NCBI GenBank assembly: GCA_965232165.1
Contig: CBDDOY010000001.1
Coordinates: forward strand, 744,001 to 808,000
Direction of reading: 5' to 3'
DNA length: 64,000 nucleotides
DNA from: UBA2779 sp965232165
GTDB taxonomy: Bacteria; Spirochaetota; Spirochaetia; DSM-2461
How positions within the stretch are numbered: position 1 is the first letter of the stretch; each line of letters opens with the position of its first letter. This document shows positions 43,401 through 51,801 of the stretch, one piece after another. The notes under the pieces were generated by a model. It was not told the origin of the DNA, did not search any database, and worked only from the letters and a program-made list of their open reading frames with translations. Position numbers and translations under genes: made by a program.

Positions 43401-44095
43401 TTGCCCGGGGCGCTGTCGACTGCCTGACTCATCTTGGGAACCGTCAGGGTGAATTCCTTTGTGACGCTTTCACTATTCTTTGTTATCGTCGCGGTGAGAG
43501 TGACAGTCGCATCATTAGCAGCATCAGCAGCCGGGCGGGTAACCGTTCCGTTATTGGCGATGACGTTGGTATCGCTACTGGTCCACGATATGGTGGTTCC
43601 GCTGGCTCCGGTAGCCGGCAGGGTCATATCCTGGGTTACCGAAGCTGCGCTGTCTCCTTGCGCATAGCCAATGACCAGTGCGGCCTTATCAGCAGCAACC
43701 GACTCGGCATCGCTCAGAGCTTTTTTAACCGTCAGGGAGAATTCCTTTGTGCCGCTTGCCTCATTCTTTGTTATCGTCGCGGTAAGTTTGACAGTCGCAT
43801 CGGCAGCGTCAGCAGCCGGGCGGGTAACCGCTCCGTTATTGGCGATGACGTCGGTCATGTCGCTGGCCCACGTTATGGTGGTTCCGCTGGCTCCGGTAGT
43901 CGGCAGGGTCAATGCCTGGGTTACCGAAGTTGCGCTGTCTGTACCTGCGTAGCCAATGACCAGTGCGGCCTTATCAGTCGCAACCGATTCCTGATCACTC
44001 AATCCCTCACTTGTTGAGGGACAGCCTCCCAATCCAATGAGGACGAGAAATCCGACGAGCGCCACCAGGGGTACCGCTCTTGTTAATTGATTCAT
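40442..44095 (-). CDS. large lipoprotein with Ig-like and FN3 repeats and C-terminal DUF1566/Lcl domain (copy B)
   Basis: 1217 residues from ATG 44095, with the same leader, signal peptide and lipobox (LIGLGGC) as copy A. It has two consecutive atrophied-type Ig domains (SDQESVATDKAALVIGYAGT and SDAESVAADKAALVIGYAQG), several fibronectin type III modules (for example YYFAVTASNGSGEGDLSD and YYFRVQAVTDQGDGELSD) alternating with Ig-like modules, then two or three cadherin/Big-like repeats, and the same DUF1566 C-terminus (GPAGGIVFYDKG, DWFLPSKDELAELYKQK, YHVRAVRAF). It appears to be an expanded paralogue of copy A. The GC-rich repeats give long antisense frames that are not genes. Confidence 0.87.
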   Translation of the reverse strand: MNQLTRAVPLVALVGFLVLIGLGGCPSTSEGLSDQESVATDKAALVIGYAGTDSATSVTQALTLPTTGASGTTITWASDMTDVIANNGAVTRPAADAADATVKLTATITKNEASGTKEFSLTVKKALSDAESVAADKAALVIGYAQGDSAASVTQDMTLPATGASGTTISWTSSDTNVIANNGTVTRPAADAANDATVTLTATITKNSESVTKEFTLTVPKMSQAVDSAPGKPTNVQAVAGNARVTITWAAPMDKGTVSGAAGTITGYKIYYSKNNPVTTSDTSVEVSDTMTLSQVVESLTNGTAYYFAVTASNGSGEGDLSDPASATPVAGKQDLASMQLSYPAITMDFGATSGNTASPNWTVPADDVDYSITSRPTGATPDNVTIDTNTGEVTATTNAASADSGDYTIEATAKTGSTSYTGTKTATLTLTITKQTGKPTSVSATPGNEKVTLGWTAPDVGYSGSMVGMIQGYNIYYSETQGFVATGTLIDKSSDSSTSVEITGLTNGTTYYFRVQAVTDQGDGELSDEASGTPQSGKIDLSTVKPGYPETHTHTYVFASTPKTEITPTWVVPDSEVTYSFSARPQLSENAHVHIDPDTGIVTIEAGAQQQDIGTYTVEAVAKDTSTGYTGTATQDFTLTVNAKPESPSITSATPTDAGGIDLAWAIPTETGYSGTTPEALTKLEITINPAPTSGATRSVSVSETTETIADLDPGTTYTFTMTASNTHGKSTASSEKSATTKSDLSTATLSYEGALTRDFNATAVDSGSPSWAGGPGTPTNLTYSIAAATTGTPTEDGTTLSGNGISINTDGVITVGTAVEVKHSGDYVVTATAAEGDGNYIVGTTATLTVPVAVKAIAIASLNSAEFSLTVTDTTTVTALTGGTHTATVGGSLSAGTDYDLSITGTGVSSGAVRIANDGTITIADSIVVNDAGTYTVKATGKGNYNGEKAVTFTLSVDPKDIAKVQGFSISIGDQTVTGSQATTFSVAITNNAGLTAGTDYGLSIEKDGAAVNAVTINNDGLVSIKNTIDTGDTGTYTVKAAGETNSNYTGEETVDFVLTVVYKIGDPGPAGGIVFYDKGSESDGWRYLEAATSDQATSVEWGGHGTSVGGTSTGIGDGKANTEAIVRALGDGNYAAKICDDLDLGGYADWFLPSKDELAELYKQKNTVGGFASNYFWSSSESSSSNAWFRSFNDGYQTGSSKDNDYHVRAVRAF

Positions 44096-44149
44096 ATTTA
44101 TGAACCTCCTTATAAAATTATACAGAAGACTATCAGACTTCACTCGACA

Positions 44150-44222
44150 GTGTCCAGTGCATATCCAGTATAATTCGCAATTTTTTCAAATTTTTTCAAA
44201 AAGTCATCGAATTCTTCCATCA
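44150..44222 (-). repeat. short repeat R3, copy 2
   Basis: Shares GTCCAGTATAATTCGCAAT and CATCGAATTCTTCC with 3206-3258. On the minus strand it reads as a short peptide start MEEFDDFLKKFEK. It sits 20 bases from an R2 element. Confidence 0.45.
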
Positions 44223-44242
44223 GGCAGCCTGTTCCAATCTAA

Positions 44243-44404
44243 GGACACCTCTAAAAAACCCCATTTAGTTCTTGACTCGAACTTTTCCGCCGCTACTGCG
44301 TTGCCAAAAAGCTCACGTAACCCAGTTACGCTTGAATTCTTGGTGCCTTGCATCGAAGAAAAATAGCTGCGCCAAATTCCAAAAGCGGTTTTTTAGAGGT
44401 GCCC
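44243..44404 (-). repeat. MITE-like repeat R2, full copy
   Basis: 162 bases from GGACACCTCTAAAAAACCCC to CGGTTTTTTAGAGGTGCCC. Left flank CTAA, right flank TTAA, a possible imperfect 4-base duplication. Body as in the copy at 30579-30739. Confidence 0.88.
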
Positions 44405-44465
44405 TTAACACCGCCCATCGATTATCGGCGTTAAGGTGTCCTCCAAACGGAAGATAGATATAATC

Positions 44466-45845
44466 AAAAGTTGTGGATGGGGTAAAAAAAGAGCAAATCC
44501 TTCTGTAAAATAATTGGTAATAAAGCCAAACAGAAAGGAGATGCTCTATGGAAGAGTTTACAACAAACGGAAATGATTCGGAAGTGCTGAAAAGCGAAAC
44601 AGAATCGGTTTTGGATCAGGTTTTGCGGGAGGGAGCCAGAAAGATGCTTATTCATGCCCTGGAGTTAGAAATGGAAGACTACATCAATGCCCATGAACAT
44701 GAGCGTGATCAGAATAATCAGCGCAAGGCTGTACGCAATGGCTACCACGCCCAGCGAAAAATTGTGACAGGGGCTGGTCAAATGCAAATCAAGGTTCCAG
44801 GAGTGGATGACAGGAAATTAAAGAGCAGGCGAGAGGATCGCTTCACCAGTGCCATACTGCCAGCCTATATGCGCAGAACTCCCAGTATCGACAACCTTGT
44901 TCCGGCGCTGTACCTCAGCGGTGTGTCCACATCCGCTTTCCAGACGGCTCTTGCCTCGATTCTGGGTGAAGGTATTGCCGGACTGTCGGCGACGAACATA
45001 GTCCGCTTGAAAAGGTTCTGGGAAGATGAGTTTCTTCAGTGGGAGAAACGTGATTTGAAAGCTAAGGAATACGCCTGCATCTGGGTGGACGGCATCTGCT
45101 TCAATGTGAGGCTTGATGATCAAAGGAGCTGCATTCTTGTAATCATGGGAGCTGACAGGGATGGGAAGAAGGAACTTCTAGCGGTCAGTGACGGATACAG
45201 GGAAAGCTCACAAAGCTGGAGGGAGATACTGCTCCAACTGAAAGCCCGGGGTCTCGCCGCCGCCCCCAGGCTGGCCATTGGGGATGGTGCACTGGGTTTC
45301 TGGAATGCCCTGGATGAAATCTTTCCCGAAACAAAAAAACAGCGTTGCTGGGTGCACAAAACAGCGAATGTGTTAAACAAAATGCCCAGGAATCTCCAGG
45401 GCAAGGCCAAGTCAATGATTCATGAAATGTATATGGCAGATACCGGGCAGAATGCTCTTAAAGCCTATGACTTATTCATTGATTCTTTTCAGGCTAAGTA
45501 CCCCAGGGCCGCCCAGTGTCTGGAAAAGGACAGGGAGAAGCTGTTCACGTTCTACAAATTTCCGGCGATGCACTGGACTCACATCAGGACGACCAACCCG
45601 ATTGAGTCAACCTTTGCTACTGTCCGCCTTAGAACGAAGAGAACCAGGGGCTGTGGTTCAAGGGCGGCAACATTAAGTATGGTTTGGAAGCTCTGCCTGG
45701 AGGCTGAAAAGAACTGGCGAAAGCTACGTGGATACAAGCTGATCCCCAGGGTTATTGAGGGTGTGTTTTGTAAAGATGGAGTCTTCAAGGAAGAGGCCGC
45801 GTGAAAAAAATGAAGGATTTGAAATTTACTCATCCACAACTATTG
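44466..45845 (+). mobile_element. IS256-family insertion sequence
   Basis: Transposase gene 44548-45804 between inverted ends: AAAGTTGTGGATGGGGTAAA at about 44468 and TTTACTCATCCACAACTA at about 45828-45846, imperfect inverses (AGTTGTGGATGRGTAAA). The exact borders are approximate and an 8-9 base target duplication was not seen. Confidence 0.85.
44548..45804 (+). CDS. IS256-family (mutator-type) transposase
   Basis: 418 residues, full length for the family. DDE residues lie in CIWVDGICFNVRLDD (first Asp), LAIGDGALGFWNAL (second Asp) and TNPIESTFATVRLRTKRTRG (Glu). AAAGGAG is placed eight bases before the ATG. No frameshift or early stop is seen, so it may be functional. The element cut off the 5' end of a membrane-protein gene on its right side (45846-45934). 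Confidence 0.93.
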   Translation: MEEFTTNGNDSEVLKSETESVLDQVLREGARKMLIHALELEMEDYINAHEHERDQNNQRKAVRNGYHAQRKIVTGAGQMQIKVPGVDDRKLKSRREDRFTSAILPAYMRRTPSIDNLVPALYLSGVSTSAFQTALASILGEGIAGLSATNIVRLKRFWEDEFLQWEKRDLKAKEYACIWVDGICFNVRLDDQRSCILVIMGADRDGKKELLAVSDGYRESSQSWREILLQLKARGLAAAPRLAIGDGALGFWNALDEIFPETKKQRCWVHKTANVLNKMPRNLQGKAKSMIHEMYMADTGQNALKAYDLFIDSFQAKYPRAAQCLEKDREKLFTFYKFPAMHWTHIRTTNPIESTFATVRLRTKRTRGCGSRAATLSMVWKLCLEAEKNWRKLRGYKLIPRVIEGVFCKDGVFKEEAA

Positions 45846-45934
45846 ACAATAACTCGTACACTGAATCCGAAGAGCATAACAAGCCCGACGAATAGCCCAA
45901 AGGGCATCGACTTAAGAAATTTGAATTTGTCCAT
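45846..45934 (-). pseudogene. N-terminal fragment of a membrane protein cut by the IS256 element
   Basis: ATG 45934 has a strong AAGGAGG nine bases upstream. The peptide MDKFKFLKSMPFGLFVGLVM continues LFGFSVRVIV, one hydrophobic helix, and then enters the IS end and stops. It is transcribed away from the ula genes. A transporter partner of the ula operon is possible; nothing identifies the family. Confidence 0.55.
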
Positions 45935-46050
45935 TATTAGGACCTCCTTACACAATCATTCGATTGCTTATTTGTGCAAGGATAACAAATGGGTAGAAAA
46001 TATCAACTGCATTTGAGCTTTTTTCCAGGGCAATCACATCTGAAATCCAC

Positions 46051-46686
46051 TTGATCCCCAAAAATCATTGTTTTTTCATCCTTGTCGGGATAGAATTAGA
46101 TGCGATTGCCTTGGCTGACCATGACGTCCTTGAAATTGGAACAATTCTATGCTATGCGGCAGGAGCAAAGGCCGTTGAGATAATGAGAGCGGCCTATCCT
46201 GATCACATAATCCTCGCCGATCTCAAAGCCGCTGATGCAGGGGCCGTGGCAGCAGATATTGTGTTTTCCCGCGGAGCAAGCTGGATGACATGCATATACA
46301 GTGCTCCACTGGCTACAATGGAGGCATCTCTTGAATTAGCAAGGAAATCCGGCGGAGGCCTTCAGGTTGAACTTTGTGGAGACTGGACATTTGAACATGT
46401 AAAACAATGGAAATCCATAGGTCTTACACAAGTTGTTTACCATAGAGGAAGAGATGCAACTGCAGCCGGGCAGAGATGGGGTGATGAAGACCTCAAAAAA
46501 ATTCGCAATTTTGCAGAGATGGGATTAGATGTTTCAGTTACCGGAGGACTAAGCCCTGAAGATATGAAGTTATTCAAGGGAATACCAGTAAGGAGCTTTA
46601 TTGCCGGCCGATCACTATATGCTGCCGCCGCCCTGGCTGAGATAGCTGAAAAGTTTAGAAAAGCCATTAAAGAATACTGGGGGTAA
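46051..46686 (+). CDS. ulaD: 3-keto-L-gulonate-6-phosphate decarboxylase, N-terminus altered
   Basis: Decarboxylates 3-keto-L-gulonate-6-phosphate to L-xylulose-5-phosphate in ascorbate catabolism (OMP decarboxylase suprafamily barrel). Conserved parts: VLEIGTILC, ILADLKAADAG (Asp and Lys of the active site), QVVYHRGRDATAAG, VSVTGGLSPEDM and FIAGRSLYAAA. The N-terminus is abnormal: E. coli UlaD has about 32 residues from VALDN to EVGTI, whereas here GIELDAIALADHDVLEIGTI is about 11-15 residues shorter, and no good start or ribosome site is visible (TTG 46051 is the only option offered by the frame). It may be a damaged or 5'-truncated gene. It is followed after one base by ulaE. Confidence 0.75.
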   Translation: MIPKNHCFFILVGIELDAIALADHDVLEIGTILCYAAGAKAVEIMRAAYPDHIILADLKAADAGAVAADIVFSRGASWMTCIYSAPLATMEASLELARKSGGGLQVELCGDWTFEHVKQWKSIGLTQVVYHRGRDATAAGQRWGDEDLKKIRNFAEMGLDVSVTGGLSPEDMKLFKGIPVRSFIAGRSLYAAAALAEIAEKFRKAIKEYWG

Positions 46687-46687
46687 T

Positions 46688-47554
46688 ATGAAATTCAGTG
46701 ATATCAAACTGGGTATTTACGAAAAGGCGCTGCCTGCCGGTTTAGATTGGACACAGAAACTGGCTGCTGCCGAAGATCTTGGTTTTAATTTTGTAGAAAT
46801 GTCTGTAGATGAGTGTGACTCACGGCTTGCCCGCCTGGACTGGAATCCGAAAGAAAGAAAGGAATTCCGGACCAGCATCATAAATAGCCCCCTTACGGTT
46901 CCGTCCCTGTGTCTTAGCGGGCATAGACGATTTCCCCTTGGCAGCCATGATCCTGAAACCAGAAAAGTATCCAGAGAACTCATGAATAAGGCAATTCTTC
47001 TTGCCGTTGATCTTGGTATAAGAACAATTCAGCTTGCTGGTTATGATGTATACTATGAAGAAGGAGATCCGGATACACAGAAATGGTTTTTAGAGGGACT
47101 CAAAGAAAGTCTGGAACTTGCAGCCAGGGAAAATGTCATGCTTTCAATGGAGATTATGGATACTCTCTATATGAGTTCAATGGTTCGCTTCCTGAACCTC
47201 CGGAAAAAACTGGGTAGTCCATGGTTCACCGTTTATCCTGATATTGGGAACCTGTCAGCATGGGGGAATGATGTGGACCAGGAATTGTCACTTGGTATTG
47301 AATATATAAGCGCAATTCACCTTAAGGATACTCTTGCAGTCACCCCCGACTTTCCCGGCCAATTCAGAGATATAACATTTGGAGAGGGATGTGTAGACTT
47401 TGTTTCAGTTTTTAAAACACTAAACAAGCTGAATTACAAAGGTCCTTTATTGATAGAAATGTGGACTGAAAAAAACAGTGCGGCTTTAAGGATAATTAAT
47501 GATGCCAGATTATGGATAATCGATAAGATGAGAAAGGGAGGATTCTGTGATTGA
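46688..47554 (+). CDS. ulaE: L-ribulose-5-phosphate (L-xylulose-5-phosphate) 3-epimerase
   Basis: 288 residues, intact, xylose-isomerase-like TIM barrel. Recognisable segments are LGIYEKALPAGLDW at the N-terminus, FVEMSVDECDSRLARLDW, SLCLSGHRRFPLGS, TIQLAGYDVYYE, LSMEIMDTLYMSS (metal Glu), YPDIGNLSAWG (metal Asp) and DITFGEGCVDF. It converts L-xylulose-5-phosphate to L-ribulose-5-phosphate for UlaF. The ulaF start (GTG 47547) overlaps its stop. With ulaD doubtful and ulaF broken, the enzyme probably has no complete pathway here. Confidence 0.93.
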   Translation: MKFSDIKLGIYEKALPAGLDWTQKLAAAEDLGFNFVEMSVDECDSRLARLDWNPKERKEFRTSIINSPLTVPSLCLSGHRRFPLGSHDPETRKVSRELMNKAILLAVDLGIRTIQLAGYDVYYEEGDPDTQKWFLEGLKESLELAARENVMLSMEIMDTLYMSSMVRFLNLRKKLGSPWFTVYPDIGNLSAWGNDVDQELSLGIEYISAIHLKDTLAVTPDFPGQFRDITFGEGCVDFVSVFKTLNKLNYKGPLLIEMWTEKNSAALRIINDARLWIIDKMRKGGFCD

Positions 47555-48074
47555 ATCATTAAAAGATGAGATTTTGAAAGCCAGCCTTTAACTCCCTAAA
47601 ATGAAATTTGCAACCTATATCTGGAGAAATGTCAGTGGAATTGACAGGGAGTAGAGGCTAATTGTTATGAAACCAAGTGGAATTGAATATGAAAACATGG
47701 AAGCCGGGGACATGGTTGTATTTCGAAGGAAAATATAAACCCTCGAGTGACTTTGAAACTCATTTGTATCTCTATAAATCATTCCCGAATTATGGCAGAA
47801 TAGTGCATACTCACTCACGTATGGCAACTTCCTGGGCTCAGGCCGAACTTGATATACCTGCATTTGGAACGACCCATGCAGATTATTTTTACGGCTCTAT
47901 CCCATGCACAAGAAATATGAGATCTGAAGAAATCGAAGAAGCCTATGAGAAAAATACAGGAAAAATAATAGCAGAAACTTTTTTTAACCGCAATATCGAT
48001 CCTGAAAGGGTCCCGGAAGTCATAGTTTCCCGTCATGGGCTCTTTTCATGGGGAAGAACAGTTGAGCAAGCCCT
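47547..48074 (+). pseudogene. ulaF: L-ribulose-5-phosphate 4-epimerase, broken
   Basis: The product would be UlaF. The order of similarity is continuous but interrupted: VIESLKDEILKASL then TAA at 47589-47591, LPKMKFATYIWRNVSGIDRE then TAG, MKPSGIEYENMEAGDMVVF, then a frameshift with missing bases to EGKYKPSSDFETHLYLYKSF, IVHTHSRMATSWAQAELDIP, GTTHADYFYGSIPCTRNM and VSRHGLFSWGRTVEQAL. After that the sequence passes into an IS1634-type remnant near 48075, removing the last ~50 residues. At least two nonsense changes, one frameshift and a truncation make this a clear pseudogene. Confidence 0.88.
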
Positions 48075-48259
48075 AGGTATATGGCTCGGACACTTAGCCC
48101 CAAGGCATTAAGAATCATAGCCTGCACAGCTTGGCCGACTTAGACTTCCCGTTTATTGGGTGGTATAATCTGATCAATTTGCTGGATATGTTGCATTTCA
48201 TCACAAATTCCAGCCACAATTCCAAGGTGTTGAAGCAATTTTGACGTATTTTTGGACAT
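48075..48259 (-). pseudogene. IS1634-family (DUF4277) transposase, N-terminal remnant
   Basis: From ATG 48259 with AGGAGGGGATT upstream: MSKNTSKLLQHLGIVAGICD, EMQHIQQIDQIIPPNKREV, an in-frame TAA at 48140-48142, then VGQAVQAMILNALGLSVRAI. This matches, from memory, the DUF4277 N-terminus of IS1634-type transposases. The remainder is missing, and the remnant abuts ulaF. Confidence 0.7.
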
Positions 48260-48597
48260 AATCCCCTCCTAATCAGGATTGTGCCATACAAAATGAATAA
48301 GATATGGACGTTCTATTGGAACACTCTTAAGAATTTAAATAGAATTCTTTAAAAATTAGCTCACGAAGGTAGGGTAGAAGAACCAGTTGCTTAAGTGAGG
48401 AAGTTAGCCGACTGATGCGTGCACCGCTGATTTGACGGCCTGGAGGAATGCTGCTGTTAGGGAAGGAAAGAGGTCAACGGTTAGACTTGTGCTGGGGGGA
48501 GGGGGGAAATTGATGGTTCTGCGTTCTGGAAAAAATTCCGATGAATCTCCTTAAAATATCAAAACTATGACTTCTACGAGCCCTAAGTTAGACGATA
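48260..48597. other. intergenic region
   Basis: About 340 bases with no supported gene. The first 40 bases hold the ribosome site and probable end of the IS1634-type remnant. The rest shows no repeat found elsewhere in the window. Confidence 0.4.
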
Positions 48598-48758
48598 GGG
48601 CACCTCTAAAAAACCGCTTTTGGAATTTGACGCAGCTATTTTTCTTCGGTACAAGGCTCCAGAAGCGCAGGCGCAACTGGGTTACGTGAGCATTTTGGTA
48701 ACGCAGTAGCGGGGGAAAAGAGCAAGCCAAAAACGGAATGGGTTTTTTAGAGGTGCCC
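48598..48758 (+). repeat. MITE-like repeat R2, full copy with GATA target duplication
   Basis: 161 bases, GGGCACCTCTAAAAAACCGC to GGGTTTTTTAGAGGTGCCC, flanked by GATA at 48594-48597 and 48759-48762. Same length as the copy at 34576-34736, which has TAAT duplicated. Confidence 0.92.
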
Positions 48759-48828
48759 GATAGGTTGTCGGCGAATTGTTGTCAAGGGGAATTCTTGCGG
48801 CGGCTTCAGCGGCGGCTCCATACATAAC

Positions 48829-49482
48829 CTATGAGTATTGAACTTCCGTGCCTTTCGTGCTTTTCGCCTTCGCCGATATTCCCCTGATTGCTTCGACAAG
48901 AATGCGGTGCTCCGCTTCGTGAATACTCCTTTCAAATTGTTCCAGGCTGTCATCGGGTCTGATTGGAACAATACGTTGAAGAATGACCTCTCCGGCATCC
49001 ACTTCAGGTATAACACTGTGTACCATACAGCCGCCATGGGACACCTCGCCGCGCTGGAAGGCGCTGTATGTCCTCTCGATAGCATGCATACCAGGAAAGG
49101 TTTCAGGCAGAGCCGGATGGAGATTGATGACCCGAAGGGGGAAGCACTCTAAAAACGCTGAAGAGAAGATGTGCATCCATCCGGCCAGTATAATCAAGTC
49201 TGGATGATATCCGGAGACATAGGCGGCGAGATCGGCATCGTATTGTTCCCTTGTTTTTGACGCTTCACGATAGGGGCTGAATGGAAAGCATGTATGAGCA
49301 ATTCCTGAATTTTTAGCCCGCTGAAGTCCAAAGGCTGTTTTTCTATTTGAAACAACAAGCACAATCTCGTCGTTGAGACGGCCATCGGCAATGGCATCGA
49401 TTATAGCCTGTAAATTGGTCCCTGTTCCCGAAATAAGCACAACGAGACGAAAGGGTTTACGGCATACAGACAACGACATCAT
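48829..49482 (-). CDS. purN: phosphoribosylglycinamide formyltransferase
   Basis: Third step of purine synthesis: transfers a formyl group from 10-formyl-THF to GAR. About 217 residues from ATG 49482. VLISGTGTNLQAIIDAI is the phosphate loop, INLHPALPETFPGMHAIERT contains the catalytic His, and HGGCMVHSVIPEVDAGEVI the catalytic Asp region. The gene starts inside the 3' end of purM (overlap about 26 bases) and is the last gene of the operon. The C-terminal tail of about 12 Lys/Thr-rich residues is extra. Confidence 0.93.
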   Translation of the reverse strand: MMSLSVCRKPFRLVVLISGTGTNLQAIIDAIADGRLNDEIVLVVSNRKTAFGLQRAKNSGIAHTCFPFSPYREASKTREQYDADLAAYVSGYHPDLIILAGWMHIFSSAFLECFPLRVINLHPALPETFPGMHAIERTYSAFQRGEVSHGGCMVHSVIPEVDAGEVILQRIVPIRPDDSLEQFERSIHEAEHRILVEAIRGISAKAKSTKGTEVQYS

Positions 49483-50491
49483 TATGGTGTTCGACAACTC
49501 GCCCAATGACATTGGCCCGGCCGTTCAGTATGCTCAGAGCTGTTTGAATATCATCATGCGCTATCATTGCAATCATACCCAGCCCCATATTGAATACATG
49601 GAACATCTCATGGCTGTCCACGGCACCGAGTTTCTGTATCAGGGCAAAGATAGGCGGTTCAATCCAGGTGCCGCGTTCAATAGAAGCTCCGAGGTGTCCT
49701 GGAAGAATACGCGACAGATTATCATAAACGCCGCCGCCGGTGATGTGAGCCAAACCATGAACTTCAACCGCTTGGCGCAATGCCTGAATTGGTTCAAGGT
49801 ATGAGGGATGGATGGCCAAAAGGGCATCACCGATGGATTGCTGCAGGTCGGGGTGAATCGTGTTCCAATCGTGATCATCAAGTATGGTGCGGGCAAGAGA
49901 GAATCCATTGGTGTGCAGGCCATTGCCAGGCAGGGCGAGCAGCAGATCCCCGGGCTTAATAGCGTCACCGTTAAGGAGCATGTCGCGATCGGCTATGCCG
50001 ATGATGGTACCCACGAGATCAACAGCTCCTGGCTCATAGACTCCTGGCATCTCGGCAGTCTCCCCGCCAATGAGCACACAGCCAGCCTCCCGGCAGGCCA
50101 GGGCAACTCCTGAAACAAGGGCGAGAACTGATTCAGCATCGAGACTGGCGGCAGCGATATAATCAAGGAAAAACAGGGGAGCCGCCCCCTGTACCAATAT
50201 ATCATTGATGCAGTGGTTAACGATATCCCGGCCTATGGTGTCCCAGCGGTTCAGACGGGCCGCAACCTTGGTTTTTGTGCCCACGCCATCGGTTGAAGCT
50301 GCTAATACAGGATGAGTATAATCCCTGCTCAAACCAAAGGCATCGAATAAGCCGCTGAAACTGTGTGGTCCGGACAACACCTCTGGCGTATATGTCGCCG
50401 TAATCACATCCTTTATTTTTTCAAGCGCATGCTTAGCCTCGGCGATATTGACTCCGGCAGCAGCATAGTCGTTCTTTGGCATCGCAATCAT
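49457..50491 (-). CDS. purM: phosphoribosylformylglycinamidine cyclo-ligase (AIR synthetase)
   Basis: Fifth step of purine synthesis, ATP-dependent ring closure of FGAM to AIR. 344 residues, full length. Family motifs: NDYAAAGVNIAEAKHAL, AASTDGVGTKTKVA (ATP/phosphate binding), CVLIGGETAEMPGVY, NGLHTNGFSLAR and AHITGGGVYDNLSRILP. The start overlaps the purD stop by four bases, and purN begins before its stop, so all are translationally coupled. Confidence 0.95.
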   Translation of the reverse strand: MIAMPKNDYAAAGVNIAEAKHALEKIKDVITATYTPEVLSGPHSFSGLFDAFGLSRDYTHPVLAASTDGVGTKTKVAARLNRWDTIGRDIVNHCINDILVQGAAPLFFLDYIAAASLDAESVLALVSGVALACREAGCVLIGGETAEMPGVYEPGAVDLVGTIIGIADRDMLLNGDAIKPGDLLLALPGNGLHTNGFSLARTILDDHDWNTIHPDLQQSIGDALLAIHPSYLEPIQALRQAVEVHGLAHITGGGVYDNLSRILPGHLGASIERGTWIEPPIFALIQKLGAVDSHEMFHVFNMGLGMIAMIAHDDIQTALSILNGRANVIGRVVEHHNDVVVCMP

Positions 50492-51801
50492 GTCGCCACG
50501 CGTCCTATGTCGCTCCGGTAATGCATGTTCTCAAAATGGACAAGAGGCAATGCCTGATATGCATGATCAACAGCGCCTTCAAGATGGGGGCCCATCGCGG
50601 TGATTCCCAGAACACGGCCTCCAGCGGTGACAATTTGATCGCCCTGCCAGGCGGTCCCGGCATGGAAGGCGATAGCGGCATTCTCGCCATGCAGGTTTTC
50701 AAGTCCGCTGATTGGCAGTCCCAGGGGATAGTCGCCTGGATAACCGGAAGATGCCAACACCACTGAAGTGCAAGCGCCTGGATGCCAATCTATGGCAAAC
50801 TCACCAAGCCGCCCTTCGATACAGGCCAGCAGAATATCCAACAAATCCGTCTTGAGCAGGGGGAGAATCACCTGGGTTTCCGGGTCGCCGAAGCGGCAGT
50901 TGAACTCCAGGGTTTTCCAGCCTGAGGGCGATCTTATCATACCGGCGTACAGGATTCCGACATAGGGTGTGCCTCGATCGGCCATAGCGGTGATGGCGGG
51001 CTGCAGTACGGTGCGGATGATTTCATCGACATCCCCGGTATCCACATCTGGCGGATGCGTAAAGACCCCCATACCCCCCGTGTTGGGTCCCCTGTCCTGA
51101 TCAAAAATCCGCTTGTGATCACGAGCAGGCGGCATAGGAACAATGGTGTGACCATCGGAAAAGGCCAGCAAGGACATCTCCTGCCCTGTTAACCGTTCTT
51201 CAATCACCACACAGTCGCCGGCATGGCCAAATACCCGCTCAGCCATAATCACGCGGATGGCTTCCCGGGCTTCATCAGGGTTTTCACAGAGTATTACTCC
51301 TTTACCCGCGGCCAGGCCGCTGGCTTTGACAACTAATGGACCCTTGGCCGATTGAAGATACTTCAGGGCATCTTCGATGCGATGGAAGTAACAGTAGTCA
51401 GCGGTGGGGATGGCTTCCCTGCGCATGAAATCCTTGGCAAATTGTTTGGAGGCTTCCAGTCTGGCGGCTTCCTGGGTTGGACCAAAGACGGGCAAACTGT
51501 TCTTTTTGAACAAATCAACGATGCCCTGAGCAAGCGGAATCTCGGGGCCAATTACGGTCAGGGCGATGTCGTTAGCCGCGGCGAATTTTATCAGGGCCGA
51601 AAAGTCATCAGCGGAAATCGGCACATTGCTGGAGGAGGCGCGAGGCTGGAGGCCAACGGGATTGGCATTGGCAGACCACTGGGTCCCGGCGTTGCCCGGA
51701 GCGACAAAGACATGCGCCGTCTGAAGCGACCGCGCCAATGACCAGGCTATAGCGTGTTCCCGGCCACCGGAACCGACGACAAGAACGTTCTTCCGGTTCA
51801 T
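50488..51801 (-). CDS. purD: phosphoribosylamine-glycine ligase
   Basis: Second step of purine synthesis (GAR synthetase), an ATP-grasp ligase of 437 residues. MNRKNVLVVGSGGREHAIAW at the N-terminus, DFMRREAIPTADYCYF, ATP-binding VVKASGLAAGKGVILCE, PNTGGMGVFTHPPD, and FNCRFGDPETQVILPLL. ATG 51801 overlaps the stop of the fused purCEF gene (ATGA). A longer frame to 51900 runs inside purCEF and is rejected. Confidence 0.96.
   Translation of the reverse strand: MNRKNVLVVGSGGREHAIAWSLARSLQTAHVFVAPGNAGTQWSANANPVGLQPRASSSNVPISADDFSALIKFAAANDIALTVIGPEIPLAQGIVDLFKKNSLPVFGPTQEAARLEASKQFAKDFMRREAIPTADYCYFHRIEDALKYLQSAKGPLVVKASGLAAGKGVILCENPDEAREAIRVIMAERVFGHAGDCVVIEERLTGQEMSLLAFSDGHTIVPMPPARDHKRIFDQDRGPNTGGMGVFTHPPDVDTGDVDEIIRTVLQPAITAMADRGTPYVGILYAGMIRSPSGWKTLEFNCRFGDPETQVILPLLKTDLLDILLACIEGRLGEFAIDWHPGACTSVVLASSGYPGDYPLGLPISGLENLHGENAAIAFHAGTAWQGDQIVTAGGRVLGITAMGPHLEGAVDHAYQALPLVHFENMHYRSDIGRVAT

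Noticed and set aside
43211..44017. 268-residue plus-strand frame, and smaller ones, across lipoprotein gene B
   Set aside because: Antisense to repetitive Ig-like modules; it repeats itself only because the modules do, and has no independent features.
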